From Verrucomicrobiota bacterium (lineage in GTDB: Bacteria; Verrucomicrobiota; Verrucomicrobiia; Chthoniobacterales; UBA10450), in NCBI GenBank assembly GCA_003219925.1, contig QHQU01000217.1, positions 1-15,757 on the forward strand: a DNA stretch of 15,757 nucleotides. The letters are read 5' to 3'. Position numbers and translations under genes: made by a program. Position 1 is the stretch's first letter; each line of letters starts with the position of its first letter. Below are positions 6,596 to 13,084 of the stretch, one piece after another. The notes beneath the pieces are model-generated. The model saw nothing but the letters and a program-made list of their open reading frames with translations, did not search any database and had not been told where the DNA came from.

Positions 6596-7666
6596 TCAGG
6601 CAAGAAGAGCGTTGATGGCGCGACGATGGGGCGAGGGAATGGGGATCGCGCCGAGCGCATCTGTCCGAAACCAGCGCTGACTACCGGTGTAGATCTCGCG
6701 TGCAGGCTGTCGAAAGATGCGGAGCTTCACCCGATGGTGGGTGAAGGGAAACATCGAGACATAAATCGGTCGCCGCAAAATCGATGGCTTTAAGCCGTCA
6801 AGTTTGAGTGGCGGTAACATCCACATCCCGCGCCAACGGTGATGGCATCGCTCAAGCAGCACCGCGCCCTCTTTTGTAGACAAACTGTGTGATTCAGTGA
6901 GTCGAACGATTGCGGCGCGTTTTCGTTTTCGCGGAAGCGACGCTGGATCGCGGGCGCAACAAAACTCTTTCACCGGACAAATTTGGCAACGCGGATTGTG
7001 CGCGGTGCAAATCAGGGCGCCGAGATCCATCATTGCGTTTTGAAAATCGCGCGCCGTGTTTTGGGGAACGAGCTTTGCCGAGAGTTTCCACAATTCTTGC
7101 CGACCATGGGTAGAATCAATTGGCGCGCGAATATTGAAAAGGCGGGTGAGAACGCGAGCGGTGTTGGCTTCGACGATGGGAAGGGATCTGTTGAGAGCGA
7201 AAACTGTGATGGCATTCGCAGTGTAAAGGCCGATACCCGGTAGCGATTTCAACTTACTGGGATCATTCGGAAGTCTTCCGCCAAATTTTTCGACGATCAT
7301 TTTGGCGCAGCGGTGGAGATTGCGGGCTCGCGCATAATAGCCCAAGCCCTGCCAGGCGTGCAGTACGTTCGATTCAGTCGTCGCGGCAAGCGAGCGGATA
7401 GTGGGGAAACGGCGCAGCCACCTATTATAGTAAGGGACAACAGTGGCGGCCTGGGTTTGCTGGAGCATGATTTCGGAAACGAGGATGGCATAGGGGTCAC
7501 GGCTCCGGCGCCAGGGGAGATCGCGTTTGTTGTGCAAAAACCATCGGTTTAGCTTGCGGCGAAACGGTCGTCCGTCATCCCGAGCAAAGTCGAGGGATCC
7601 CGTGGAACTACCTTTTGCTGGCGCGACGGGATCCCTCGACTTCGCTCGAGATGACAGTGTATTCAA
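6596..7666 (-). CDS. mutY: A/G-specific adenine glycosylase (MutY)
   Basis: MutY removes adenine mispaired with 8-oxoguanine. Seen: SEIMLQQTQ with the catalytic glutamate, GLGYYARARN, the helix-hairpin-helix LPGIGLYTANAI, an iron-sulfur cluster set C-x6-C-x2-C-x5-C (Cys220, 227, 230, 236 from the TTG start), and a NUDIX-like C-terminal domain with an FTH loop (FPFTHHRVKL). The second catalytic residue, Asp138 in E. coli (LDGNVKRV), is Glu here (VEANTARV, residue 166). The start is uncertain. The conserved domain begins at about residue 35 (FRRKLNRWF), and no ATG, GTG or TTG lies between it and TTG 7666, except a TTG inside the first helix. Residues about 5-32 are therefore encoded by the palindromic repeat at 7574-7655. 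A CTG at 7657 or 7672 is a further possibility. The gene is followed by trpB. Confidence 0.9.
   Translation of the reverse strand: MNTLSSRAKSRDPVAPAKGSSTGSLDFARDDGRPFRRKLNRWFLHNKRDLPWRRSRDPYAILVSEIMLQQTQAATVVPYYNRWLRRFPTIRSLAATTESNVLHAWQGLGYYARARNLHRCAKMIVEKFGGRLPNDPSKLKSLPGIGLYTANAITVFALNRSLPIVEANTARVLTRLFNIRAPIDSTHGRQELWKLSAKLVPQNTARDFQNAMMDLGALICTAHNPRCQICPVKEFCCARDPASLPRKRKRAAIVRLTESHSLSTKEGAVLLERCHHRWRGMWMLPPLKLDGLKPSILRRPIYVSMFPFTHHRVKLRIFRQPAREIYTGSQRWFRTDALGAIPIPSPHRRAINALLA
7574..7655. repeat. Dispersed palindromic repeat, copy 2 (mutY-rnhC junction)
   Basis: The left arm GTCATCCCGAGCAAAGTCGA.. (7574-7602) is mirrored by the right arm ending CTTCGCTCGAGATGAC (7624-7655). It is in the same orientation as copy 1 at 1842-1926 and matches it in the arms and partly in the interior (A-CTACCTT versus AGTTACCTT, then GCGACGGG). 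Here it fills the entire junction between divergent mutY and rnhC. Read on the minus strand in the mutY frame, both arms are open and give SSRAKSRDP and GSLDFARDD. Its right end provides GAGATGAC, whose ATG is the probable rnhC start. Confidence 0.88.
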
Positions 7667-8628
7667 ACCCAGAACTCATTGTGAACTCTTACACGCATCC
7701 GCTCAATCCTGAACAGGCGGAAAAGCTTCGCGCACTTCTGCGCGAGCGCGGATTCACCTTTGCGCCGAAGCCGTACACGATTTTTTTTGCGCAAAAGGAA
7801 AAGCTGAGCGTAGCCGTTTATGAGAAAGGTCCAAAGATTTTGGTGCAAGGGCGCGGGGTGGAGGATTTCGTAAAGTTCGTTCTCGAACCGGAGGTTTTCG
7901 GCGAAGCTCGGCTCGGCTACGAAGAGGTGCATTCGCCGGAAATGTTTGAACCGCATTTTGGCGTGGACGAAAGCGGGAAGGGCGATTTTTTTGGACCGCT
8001 GGTGATCGCGGGTGTCTTCGTCGATGGTAAGAGCGCGCGCCAACTCCTCGATCTCGGGGTGCAGGACAGTAAGCGGATCGGAGCGGACGTAAGGATTCAT
8101 GCGTTCGCCAAAGAAATTCGGCGGATTGCGCGCGAGGGAACCGACGTGGTTGCGATCGGGCCGGCACGGTACAACGACCTCTATAAGAAATTCGGCAATC
8201 TCAACAGTCTCCTCGGTTGGGGACATGCCCGAGTCATCGAAAATCTTCTGTCGCGAAGACCGGATTGTCCGCGATCGCTCTCTGACAAATTTGCCGATGG
8301 GCGTGTCATCGAAAATGCACTCTTACGCCATGGCCGGAAGATTCTGATCGAGCAGCGACCACGCGCGGAATCGGACATCGCGGTGGCGGCAGCATCAATC
8401 CTGGCGCGGGAGGCGTTTATTGATTGGTTGGAGCGCAAGGGGAAGGAACTTGGGGTGAAGCTTGGCCGAGGAGTTTCAGATGAAATAAAAAGCACAGCAG
8501 CTGCGATCGTCGAGAAGCACGGGCCGCAAGCGCTTTTCCAAGTCGGGAAAATTCATTTCCGTACTGCGCACGAGGTAGCGCCGGACGCGTTTCCTGCACC
8601 GCCGCCGAAGCGGGCCTGGGTGCGTTAA
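7651..8628 (+). CDS. rnhC: Ribonuclease HIII
   Basis: RNase HIII cleaves the RNA strand of RNA-DNA hybrids in the cytoplasm. The protein is about 325 residues. The N-terminal roughly 90 residues form the substrate-binding TBP-like domain (PYTIFFAQKEKLSVAVYEKGPKIL is typical). The catalytic domain begins FGVDESGKGDFFGPLVIAG (Asp106, Glu107), followed by QDSKRI with a third acidic residue and RAESDIAVAAASILARE with the fourth. The GKGDFFGPL context and the N-terminal domain separate it from RNase HII. The ATG at 7651 is the outer end of the palindromic repeat; a GTG at 7681 (VNSYTHPLNPEQ) is an alternative that would free the gene from the repeat. Neither has a clear ribosome site. Its 5' end overlaps the divergent mutY reading frame by 16 nt if both long starts are used. 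Confidence 0.93.
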   Translation: MTVYSNPELIVNSYTHPLNPEQAEKLRALLRERGFTFAPKPYTIFFAQKEKLSVAVYEKGPKILVQGRGVEDFVKFVLEPEVFGEARLGYEEVHSPEMFEPHFGVDESGKGDFFGPLVIAGVFVDGKSARQLLDLGVQDSKRIGADVRIHAFAKEIRRIAREGTDVVAIGPARYNDLYKKFGNLNSLLGWGHARVIENLLSRRPDCPRSLSDKFADGRVIENALLRHGRKILIEQRPRAESDIAVAAASILAREAFIDWLERKGKELGVKLGRGVSDEIKSTAAAIVEKHGPQALFQVGKIHFRTAHEVAPDAFPAPPPKRAWVR

Positions 8629-8692
8629 CTGCCGCTGCCAACGCTAGAAGGGCAGGATTCCTGCTTTCCAACGAGCAATTTCTGTCTTTTCT

Positions 8693-9433
8693 GTGGAAAC
8701 TCGAGTCCTGATTTTAAATCCAGATCCAGTCTTCAAGGACCGGTTGCTATCAATTTTCGATCTGACGGATTGGACCGAGACGCGTGTTGTCCGGAGTCTT
8801 TCCGAAGCGGTCACGATATTAATTGCGGAGCGTTTTGATGGCTTCATCATCGAAGGAGAACCGGAATCCGCGGTCGAGACTGCGACGGTGGCTCGACAAC
8901 ATTTTCCATCATTGAAGCTTTTATGCGTCCCCTGGGAGCGTCCATCAGCAGATTCAATCCTCAATGCACAACGACAGCACATCCCGCTGGCGAACGGCGC
9001 TGCGTCCACCAGGCGGCTGCGCGCCGGGGTGCGGAGTTTTCTAAATGGTCTTGATAGTCATTCGGGCGCATCGGCGGAAGGGATCGACCCGTGCCATTCT
9101 CTAATTGGAAATTTGAACCAATTTTCGGCGGCCGATGTTTTGCAAATGACCTGCATGGTTCAACGCAGCGGACGCTTTACCTTTAAATCGGGACGCGGTA
9201 ACAGCGAGATCTACGTTCATCAGGGGGAGGTTCGGCATGCCGTCTACGGAACGCTGGAAGGCGAAGGAGCTCTGGCGGAAATTTTTCGATGGCGGCAGGG
9301 CCGCTTTTATTTTGAAGAGGGGATCATCAGCCAGGAGCAATCGGTCGATCGGCCATTGGCCCATTTGCTGCTCGATAATCTGCAAAAGTTCGATGAAACC
9401 CTCGAGGTAGCCGCAGTTACGCCGATGCAATGA
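8693..9433 (+). CDS. Pseudo-receiver plus DUF4388 (PATAN-type) protein
   Basis: 246 residues. Residues about 1-117 look like a response-regulator receiver fold (RVLILNPDPVFKDRLLSIF, then RFDGFIIEGEP), but the acidic pair after strand 1 is incomplete. The residue aligned with the phosphorylated aspartate is Glu54, and no clear Thr/Ser-Lys switch pair is seen, so phosphorylation is unlikely. Residues about 137-225 match DUF4388: LIGNLNQFSAADVLQMTCMVQRSG, IYVHQGEVRHAVYGTLEGEGAL, FRWRQGRFYFEEG. DUF4388/PATAN domains occur in signalling and surface-motility regulators of several phyla; their biochemical role is poorly known. The start is GTG 8693, immediately before the first beta strand, without a visible Shine-Dalgarno. 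It lies 64 nt after rnhC; a short GCAGG-ATT-CCTGC palindrome is the only structure in that gap. The stop overlaps the next gene's start (ATGA). Confidence 0.75.
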   Translation: METRVLILNPDPVFKDRLLSIFDLTDWTETRVVRSLSEAVTILIAERFDGFIIEGEPESAVETATVARQHFPSLKLLCVPWERPSADSILNAQRQHIPLANGAASTRRLRAGVRSFLNGLDSHSGASAEGIDPCHSLIGNLNQFSAADVLQMTCMVQRSGRFTFKSGRGNSEIYVHQGEVRHAVYGTLEGEGALAEIFRWRQGRFYFEEGIISQEQSVDRPLAHLLLDNLQKFDETLEVAAVTPMQ

Positions 9434-9861
9434 AAGACGTAGAAACCGAAACGAAACTGCGTCTGATTTCGCTTCAGCTTGAGAGCTGGAAAAAATTGCA
9501 CGACCTCGTCACCTACGGCCTAGACAAGGCCAAGCCGATCATTTCGGCGGAACAGGAACGGCAATTTACCGAAGTGCGAGCGAATTTGTTGCAGGAAACC
9601 GAGCACGTTCTTCGCGAATTGAATTTGCTAAACGACCTGTCGGGCCGGGCGATGAATGTCTTAAAACGCGGTTCTTCTCTGCGCACTGTGCGCGAACTTT
9701 CAAATGACGATGCCGGCCGCCTGGAAGTGGAGTGGAACGCGGTTTTTACCAAGCTCGGCGTGGCACAGGGACAGCTCAAATCGCTGCGGAAAGCCTTTTT
9801 CGAGGTGACCCCATTTGACTATTTCAAGAGTCGTCTGTTGGGTCGACCGTTACCGCCATAA
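9430..9861 (+). CDS. Small helical protein coupled to the DUF4388 gene
   Basis: I do not recognise a family. The 143-residue product is soluble, charged and predicted from composition to be mostly alpha-helical with heptad-like leucine spacing (KLRLISLQLESWKKLHDLV; VRANLLQETEHVLRELNLL). A second helical region is near the C-terminus, ending FFEVTPFDYFKSRLLGRPLPP. There is no signal peptide, membrane segment or cysteine. The ATG overlaps the stop of the DUF4388 gene by 4 nt, strongly suggesting translational coupling and a stoichiometric partner or shared pathway. Codon use resembles the neighbours. Function is not proposed beyond a likely link with the upstream signalling protein. Confidence 0.7.
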   Translation: MKDVETETKLRLISLQLESWKKLHDLVTYGLDKAKPIISAEQERQFTEVRANLLQETEHVLRELNLLNDLSGRAMNVLKRGSSLRTVRELSNDDAGRLEVEWNAVFTKLGVAQGQLKSLRKAFFEVTPFDYFKSRLLGRPLPP

Positions 9862-9964
9862 GTTTCTCAGGACGAATAGGCTATGTCTCCAAGGGAGCCC
9901 TCAAGCAGAATGATGACAAATTTTCGGCTTCGCCCACGCAAATTCAAGCGCCAGCGCGATTTAT

Positions 9965-9981
9965 TTGTGGTATATTAAATT
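9965..9981 (+). promoter_or_regulatory. Possible -10 element very close to the HU start codon
   Basis: TATATT at 9971-9976, preceded by TGTGG, stands in the AT-rich end of the 120-nt gap before the HU gene. With usual -10 to +1 spacing, transcription would begin at about 9982-9984, that is at the ATG itself, giving a leaderless mRNA. No good -35 is present (sequence near 9948-9953 is GCGCCA) and no Shine-Dalgarno is visible, which fits leaderless initiation but does not prove it. A promoter further upstream in the gap is the alternative. Confidence 0.35.
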
Positions 9982-10335
9982 ATGGCGAAGTTAACCAAAA
10001 GGGACATTGTCGTGGCGATCAGCAACCAGACCGGCATGGTTCAGCACCAGGTTTTTGACGTCGTTCAGCGCACACTGGATCACATTACGGACAGCCTTGC
10101 CAATAATGTGGCGGTGGAGTTGCGAAATTTCGGGGTCTTTCAACCACGCTTGACGAAACCTCGCGTTGGGCGAAATCCGAACGAGCCGGGGAGCAGCTTC
10201 GTTATTCCGGCGCGAGCGACGGTGAAATTCAAGCCGGGAAAAATCATGCGTCAGCGGGTGGAAAAGCTGTCGCGCGAATTAAAGGACGCTTCCGAGCGTA
10301 AAGCCGCGACCAACGCTCCATCAACTCCTGCTTGA
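9982..10335 (+). CDS. HU/IHF family DNA-binding protein with C-terminal tail
   Basis: Nucleoid-associated, DNA-bending protein that should act as a dimer. The core (about residues 1-93) fits the family: MAKLTKRDIVVAISNQTGM helix, then ELRNFGVFQPRLTKPRVGRNP and SSFVIPARATVKFKPGK. The VGRNP at the tip of the beta arm contains the proline that intercalates in DNA in HU/IHF proteins. At 117 residues it is longer than the usual roughly 90. The extra C-terminal stretch (EKLSRELKDASERKAATNAPSTPA) is charged, then Ala/Pro/Thr-rich and probably disordered. HU, IHF-alpha and IHF-beta cannot be told apart reliably here, so no symbol is given. It lies alone on the plus strand and ends 5 nt from the stop of the convergent histidine kinase, with no terminator between. 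Confidence 0.93.
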   Translation: MAKLTKRDIVVAISNQTGMVQHQVFDVVQRTLDHITDSLANNVAVELRNFGVFQPRLTKPRVGRNPNEPGSSFVIPARATVKFKPGKIMRQRVEKLSRELKDASERKAATNAPSTPA

Positions 10336-10340
10336 TCGGA

Positions 10341-12836
10341 CTATTGTTTTTCGACGCTGTTGCTGAGCAGTTGCCGAATCACTTCCTCCAGCCTTTCGAA
10401 GTTGATCGGCTTGGTTAGGTGTTCGGAGAATCCGGCAGCACGGGCGCGGTTGACGTCGTGTTCCATCCCAAAGCCGCTCAGAGCAATACCGGGTACGCCC
10501 CGACCACGCATTTCCTTCATTAGTTCGTAGCCGCTGCGATCGGGCAAACCGATGTCGCTGATCAAGAGGTCGAAATTTTCCTGTCGCGCTTTTTCAGTAG
10601 CCTGATCGGCGGTGTAGGCGACGGTGATATCGTAACCGCGCCGTTCCAGGATCATCTTCAGACCAGTGCAGGTATCCTCATGATCGTCCACCACGAGTAG
10701 ACGGGGCGGGCGGGCTGCCGGCATTGGCCGCGATACCGGTTGTGCGCCATTCGGGGGTGACCCGCCATCCTTCGCTGCGGGCTCGGCGATTGTGCCGAGG
10801 CGGACGCTGAAAGTAGCACCGGAGTTCGGGCCGGGACTGGAGGCAGAAATGATTCCGCCATGAGCGAGGACCATCGCCTTCGAAATGGCAAGGCCCAGTC
10901 CCAAACCGCCGAATTTCCGCGTGATGGAGCTTTGGCCCTGCTCAAAGGCGGTGAAAATTTTCGAGACCTTGTCCGGCTCAATACCGATGCCGCTATCGCT
11001 AACATCGATTTCGATTTGTCCAGGCTGTGGGTTTGAGGTGGCAAGGGATATTCGTCCGCCCTCGTCGGTAAACTTCACGCTGTTCTTGATCAGGTTCCAG
11101 AAAACCTGCTGCAAGCGCGCCGGATCGCCCTGAACGAAATGGTCATGAGCGTTTAAATTCAACTCGATCTTGAGCGCTTTTTGCGAAATTTCCTCGTGGC
11201 AAATTTCAAGTGCACGCTGCAAGACGTTGTGCACGCTAACCGGTTCGAGACTGAGCTTGAGTTTTCCTTTGGCGATGCGGGTGATGTCGAGCAGGTCATC
11301 GATTAAGCGCGCTTCCAGTTCCACATTTCGCCGAATAACGTCGAGCGCCTGACGTACCTCGGCTGAATCAGCCAAGTGTGCTTCCAATTCCGCAACCATC
11401 GCGATCACGGGCGAAAGGGGATTGCGCAGTTCGTGGGAAAGGAGCGCGAGAAATTGATCTTTGGCGGCGTTCGCGCTCAGCAGTTCGTTGCGCAGCGTCA
11501 TATCGCGCGTTTTTTCTTCCACGAGGTAGAGCACGCCCTGAATGTCCTGGTGCGAATCGAGCAGGCGCAGAAGGTTGACATTGCAAAAACGGGTTGCGCC
11601 AGTGCGATCCCGGAATGGTTCTTCGATCAATTGATAGGGCCGGCCGGTCGCGAGCACATTCTCGATTACTGTTGGCGGTACGATTTTGATCTGATCGTAG
11701 GTCGCCGTTCCAATGTCAGTCCCACCTGGAAGCTGGCCAATCTGCAACGCCATTTGCGCAAAGGCATCGTTTACATGCAAGAAACGGCGCGTTTCCGGAT
11801 CAACTAATGCGATACCGATCGGCATGTTGGCCAAAATCTTTTGGTTAAAGCTCACTTCGCGCTCGATCCGACGCGCTGCTTCCGCCTGTCGTCGGTAAAA
11901 TTTTCCTGCGAGAATGGCGGCGACCAACGTGCCGGCAATCAGCCAGCCCGCCGGCACCGTGATTTTACGCAGCAAATCATGCACCGGTGCATAAGCGGTT
12001 TCTTCCGGTTGGCGGATGATCGCCAGCCATTGCGCCGCCTCCAGCGGCTCGAACGAATAAATATTGCCGTCTCGACTAAGATGGCCACTCTGTGCCCTTT
12101 GAATATCGGAAATCAATTTCGCCTCCGCGCGGGATCTTGGTTCGGTCTCCGGTTTGAAGTCGGGCGTAAACAGCGGGGAACCTTGCTGATCGATAATTTG
12201 GCAGACCGTCATGTCTGTGAACGAAATGGACGAGAGACGTCGCCCGATCCGTTCGATCAAGATAGACGCGCCGATATAGCCGATAGTCTTTCCGTCGCGC
12301 GTTCGTACGGCGCCCACGACGTCAGTGACCATGCGACCGTCAACTGGCCGCCGGTGAACGGGCGAAACGTAAGTGCTGGTTTGAGCGTCGGCGCCTTCTT
12401 TCCACACGTGGGGATGAAACGGCTGGCCCGCCAGATTCGGTGCGGAAGGCAGAGTACCGAGAAGTTTGCCGTCGGCCGTAGCGATGAACATCCCGTCAAT
12501 CCGCGGATAAGAGAAAAACTTCGCTCCGATCCATTGCTGGGCCGCGTCCTGAGGATTGGACGCGGTAAAAAGACGCTCCATATCAGGAAGGGTTTGATAA
12601 TAGGAGACGATGCTGGCAGTACTGGCCAAGTCGTCATCGACCAGGTGACCAATGAGCTGGACAAAGGTCTGGCGGTCGCGCAAAATTTTTGATTCCAGGG
12701 TCTTTTTGAGAGTGGTGTAAGAAACCAGCAACATCAGGATCGACGGCACCCAGCCGGCGAGGAGAACCGTCAAGACAATGTCGAAGCGTTCGAGATTTCG
12801 TCTCGTTTTTGTGGTCGTGACTGGTCTTTGTCCCAT
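10341..12836 (-). CDS. Hybrid sensor histidine kinase (dCache-like, PAS, HisKA, HATPase, receiver)
   Basis: A membrane sensor kinase of 831 residues. A transmembrane helix (about 20-42) and another (about 295-312) flank an extracytoplasmic region with features of a double-Cache sensor (KFFSYPRIDGMFIATADGKLLG; later GAVRTRDGKTIGYIGASI). After it come a PAS-like domain (about 325-445) and HisKA with phosphoacceptor His468 (LLSHELRNPLSP). The ATPase domain has N-box NLIKNSVKFTDEGG, DSGIGIEPDK and FGGLGLGLAISK. The C-terminal receiver has VVDDHED (from 715), phosphoacceptor Asp761 (LLISDIGLPD) and Lys809 (LTKPI). All key residues are intact, so phosphorelay from His468 to Asp761 is expected. No output domain or separate regulator is adjacent, so its target is not evident. 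The ATG at 12836-12834 lacks a clear ribosome site. It is divergent from the GT2 gene and convergent with the HU gene. Confidence 0.93.
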   Translation of the reverse strand: MGQRPVTTTKTRRNLERFDIVLTVLLAGWVPSILMLLVSYTTLKKTLESKILRDRQTFVQLIGHLVDDDLASTASIVSYYQTLPDMERLFTASNPQDAAQQWIGAKFFSYPRIDGMFIATADGKLLGTLPSAPNLAGQPFHPHVWKEGADAQTSTYVSPVHRRPVDGRMVTDVVGAVRTRDGKTIGYIGASILIERIGRRLSSISFTDMTVCQIIDQQGSPLFTPDFKPETEPRSRAEAKLISDIQRAQSGHLSRDGNIYSFEPLEAAQWLAIIRQPEETAYAPVHDLLRKITVPAGWLIAGTLVAAILAGKFYRRQAEAARRIEREVSFNQKILANMPIGIALVDPETRRFLHVNDAFAQMALQIGQLPGGTDIGTATYDQIKIVPPTVIENVLATGRPYQLIEEPFRDRTGATRFCNVNLLRLLDSHQDIQGVLYLVEEKTRDMTLRNELLSANAAKDQFLALLSHELRNPLSPVIAMVAELEAHLADSAEVRQALDVIRRNVELEARLIDDLLDITRIAKGKLKLSLEPVSVHNVLQRALEICHEEISQKALKIELNLNAHDHFVQGDPARLQQVFWNLIKNSVKFTDEGGRISLATSNPQPGQIEIDVSDSGIGIEPDKVSKIFTAFEQGQSSITRKFGGLGLGLAISKAMVLAHGGIISASSPGPNSGATFSVRLGTIAEPAAKDGGSPPNGAQPVSRPMPAARPPRLLVVDDHEDTCTGLKMILERRGYDITVAYTADQATEKARQENFDLLISDIGLPDRSGYELMKEMRGRGVPGIALSGFGMEHDVNRARAAGFSEHLTKPINFERLEEVIRQLLSNSVEKQ

Positions 12837-13084
12837 CGCCGGCAGCGACTACTTTAACACAAGATTGCTCCCCCACCGAGAAGCGAAGCCCATGCCGCGG
12901 GCCCCGCGAGAGGGACGAGCCATTTCGCTTTCCTGACATGATAAATGGTTGTCGGCTTTTAACTTCAACTCGGTCGGCGCGAGGGAACCCTCCTTTTTTG
13001 ATTTGACGACATCCCCAGAAGCGGCATCATGTCGCGCTTGCAGAGTAATCGGCAAGGCAGTCTGGATTCCTAACGCAAGGAGGC
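12837..13084. promoter_or_regulatory. Divergent intergenic region, with a candidate plus-strand promoter
   Basis: This 248-nt gap must hold promoters for the kinase (leftward) and the GT2-transpeptidase pair (rightward). For the plus strand, TTGACG at 13003-13008 and CATCAT at 13025-13030 (16-nt spacer) make a plausible but weak sigma70-type pair, giving a leader of about 50 nt. For the minus strand only a weak TTAAAGT near the kinase start was seen. An inverted repeat AAGCGAA (12881-12887) / TTCGCTT (12924-12930) surrounds a GC-rich palindrome CGCGGG-C-CCCGCG (12896-12908). It could be an operator or transcript hairpin; no known regulator site was recognised. Confidence 0.35.
13077..13083 (+). 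promoter_or_regulatory. Shine-Dalgarno AAGGAGG abutting the GT2 start
   Basis: AAGGAGG is the strongest ribosome-binding motif in the window. It stands only 1 nt before the ATG at 13085, closer than the usual 5-9 nt. Either initiation here is spaced unusually, or the true start is a rarer codon a few residues downstream, such as ATC 13097. The protein N-terminus (a membrane helix) tolerates either. Confidence 0.5.

Noticed and set aside
11841..12692. 283-codon open frame on the plus strand within the histidine kinase sensor region
   Set aside because: Shadow of the kinase, whose full domain chain is intact on the minus strand.
12837..13084. Riboswitch ahead of the GT2 gene (for example for c-di-GMP)
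   Set aside because: The leader downstream of the candidate promoter is only about 50 nt and has no recognisable aptamer core.
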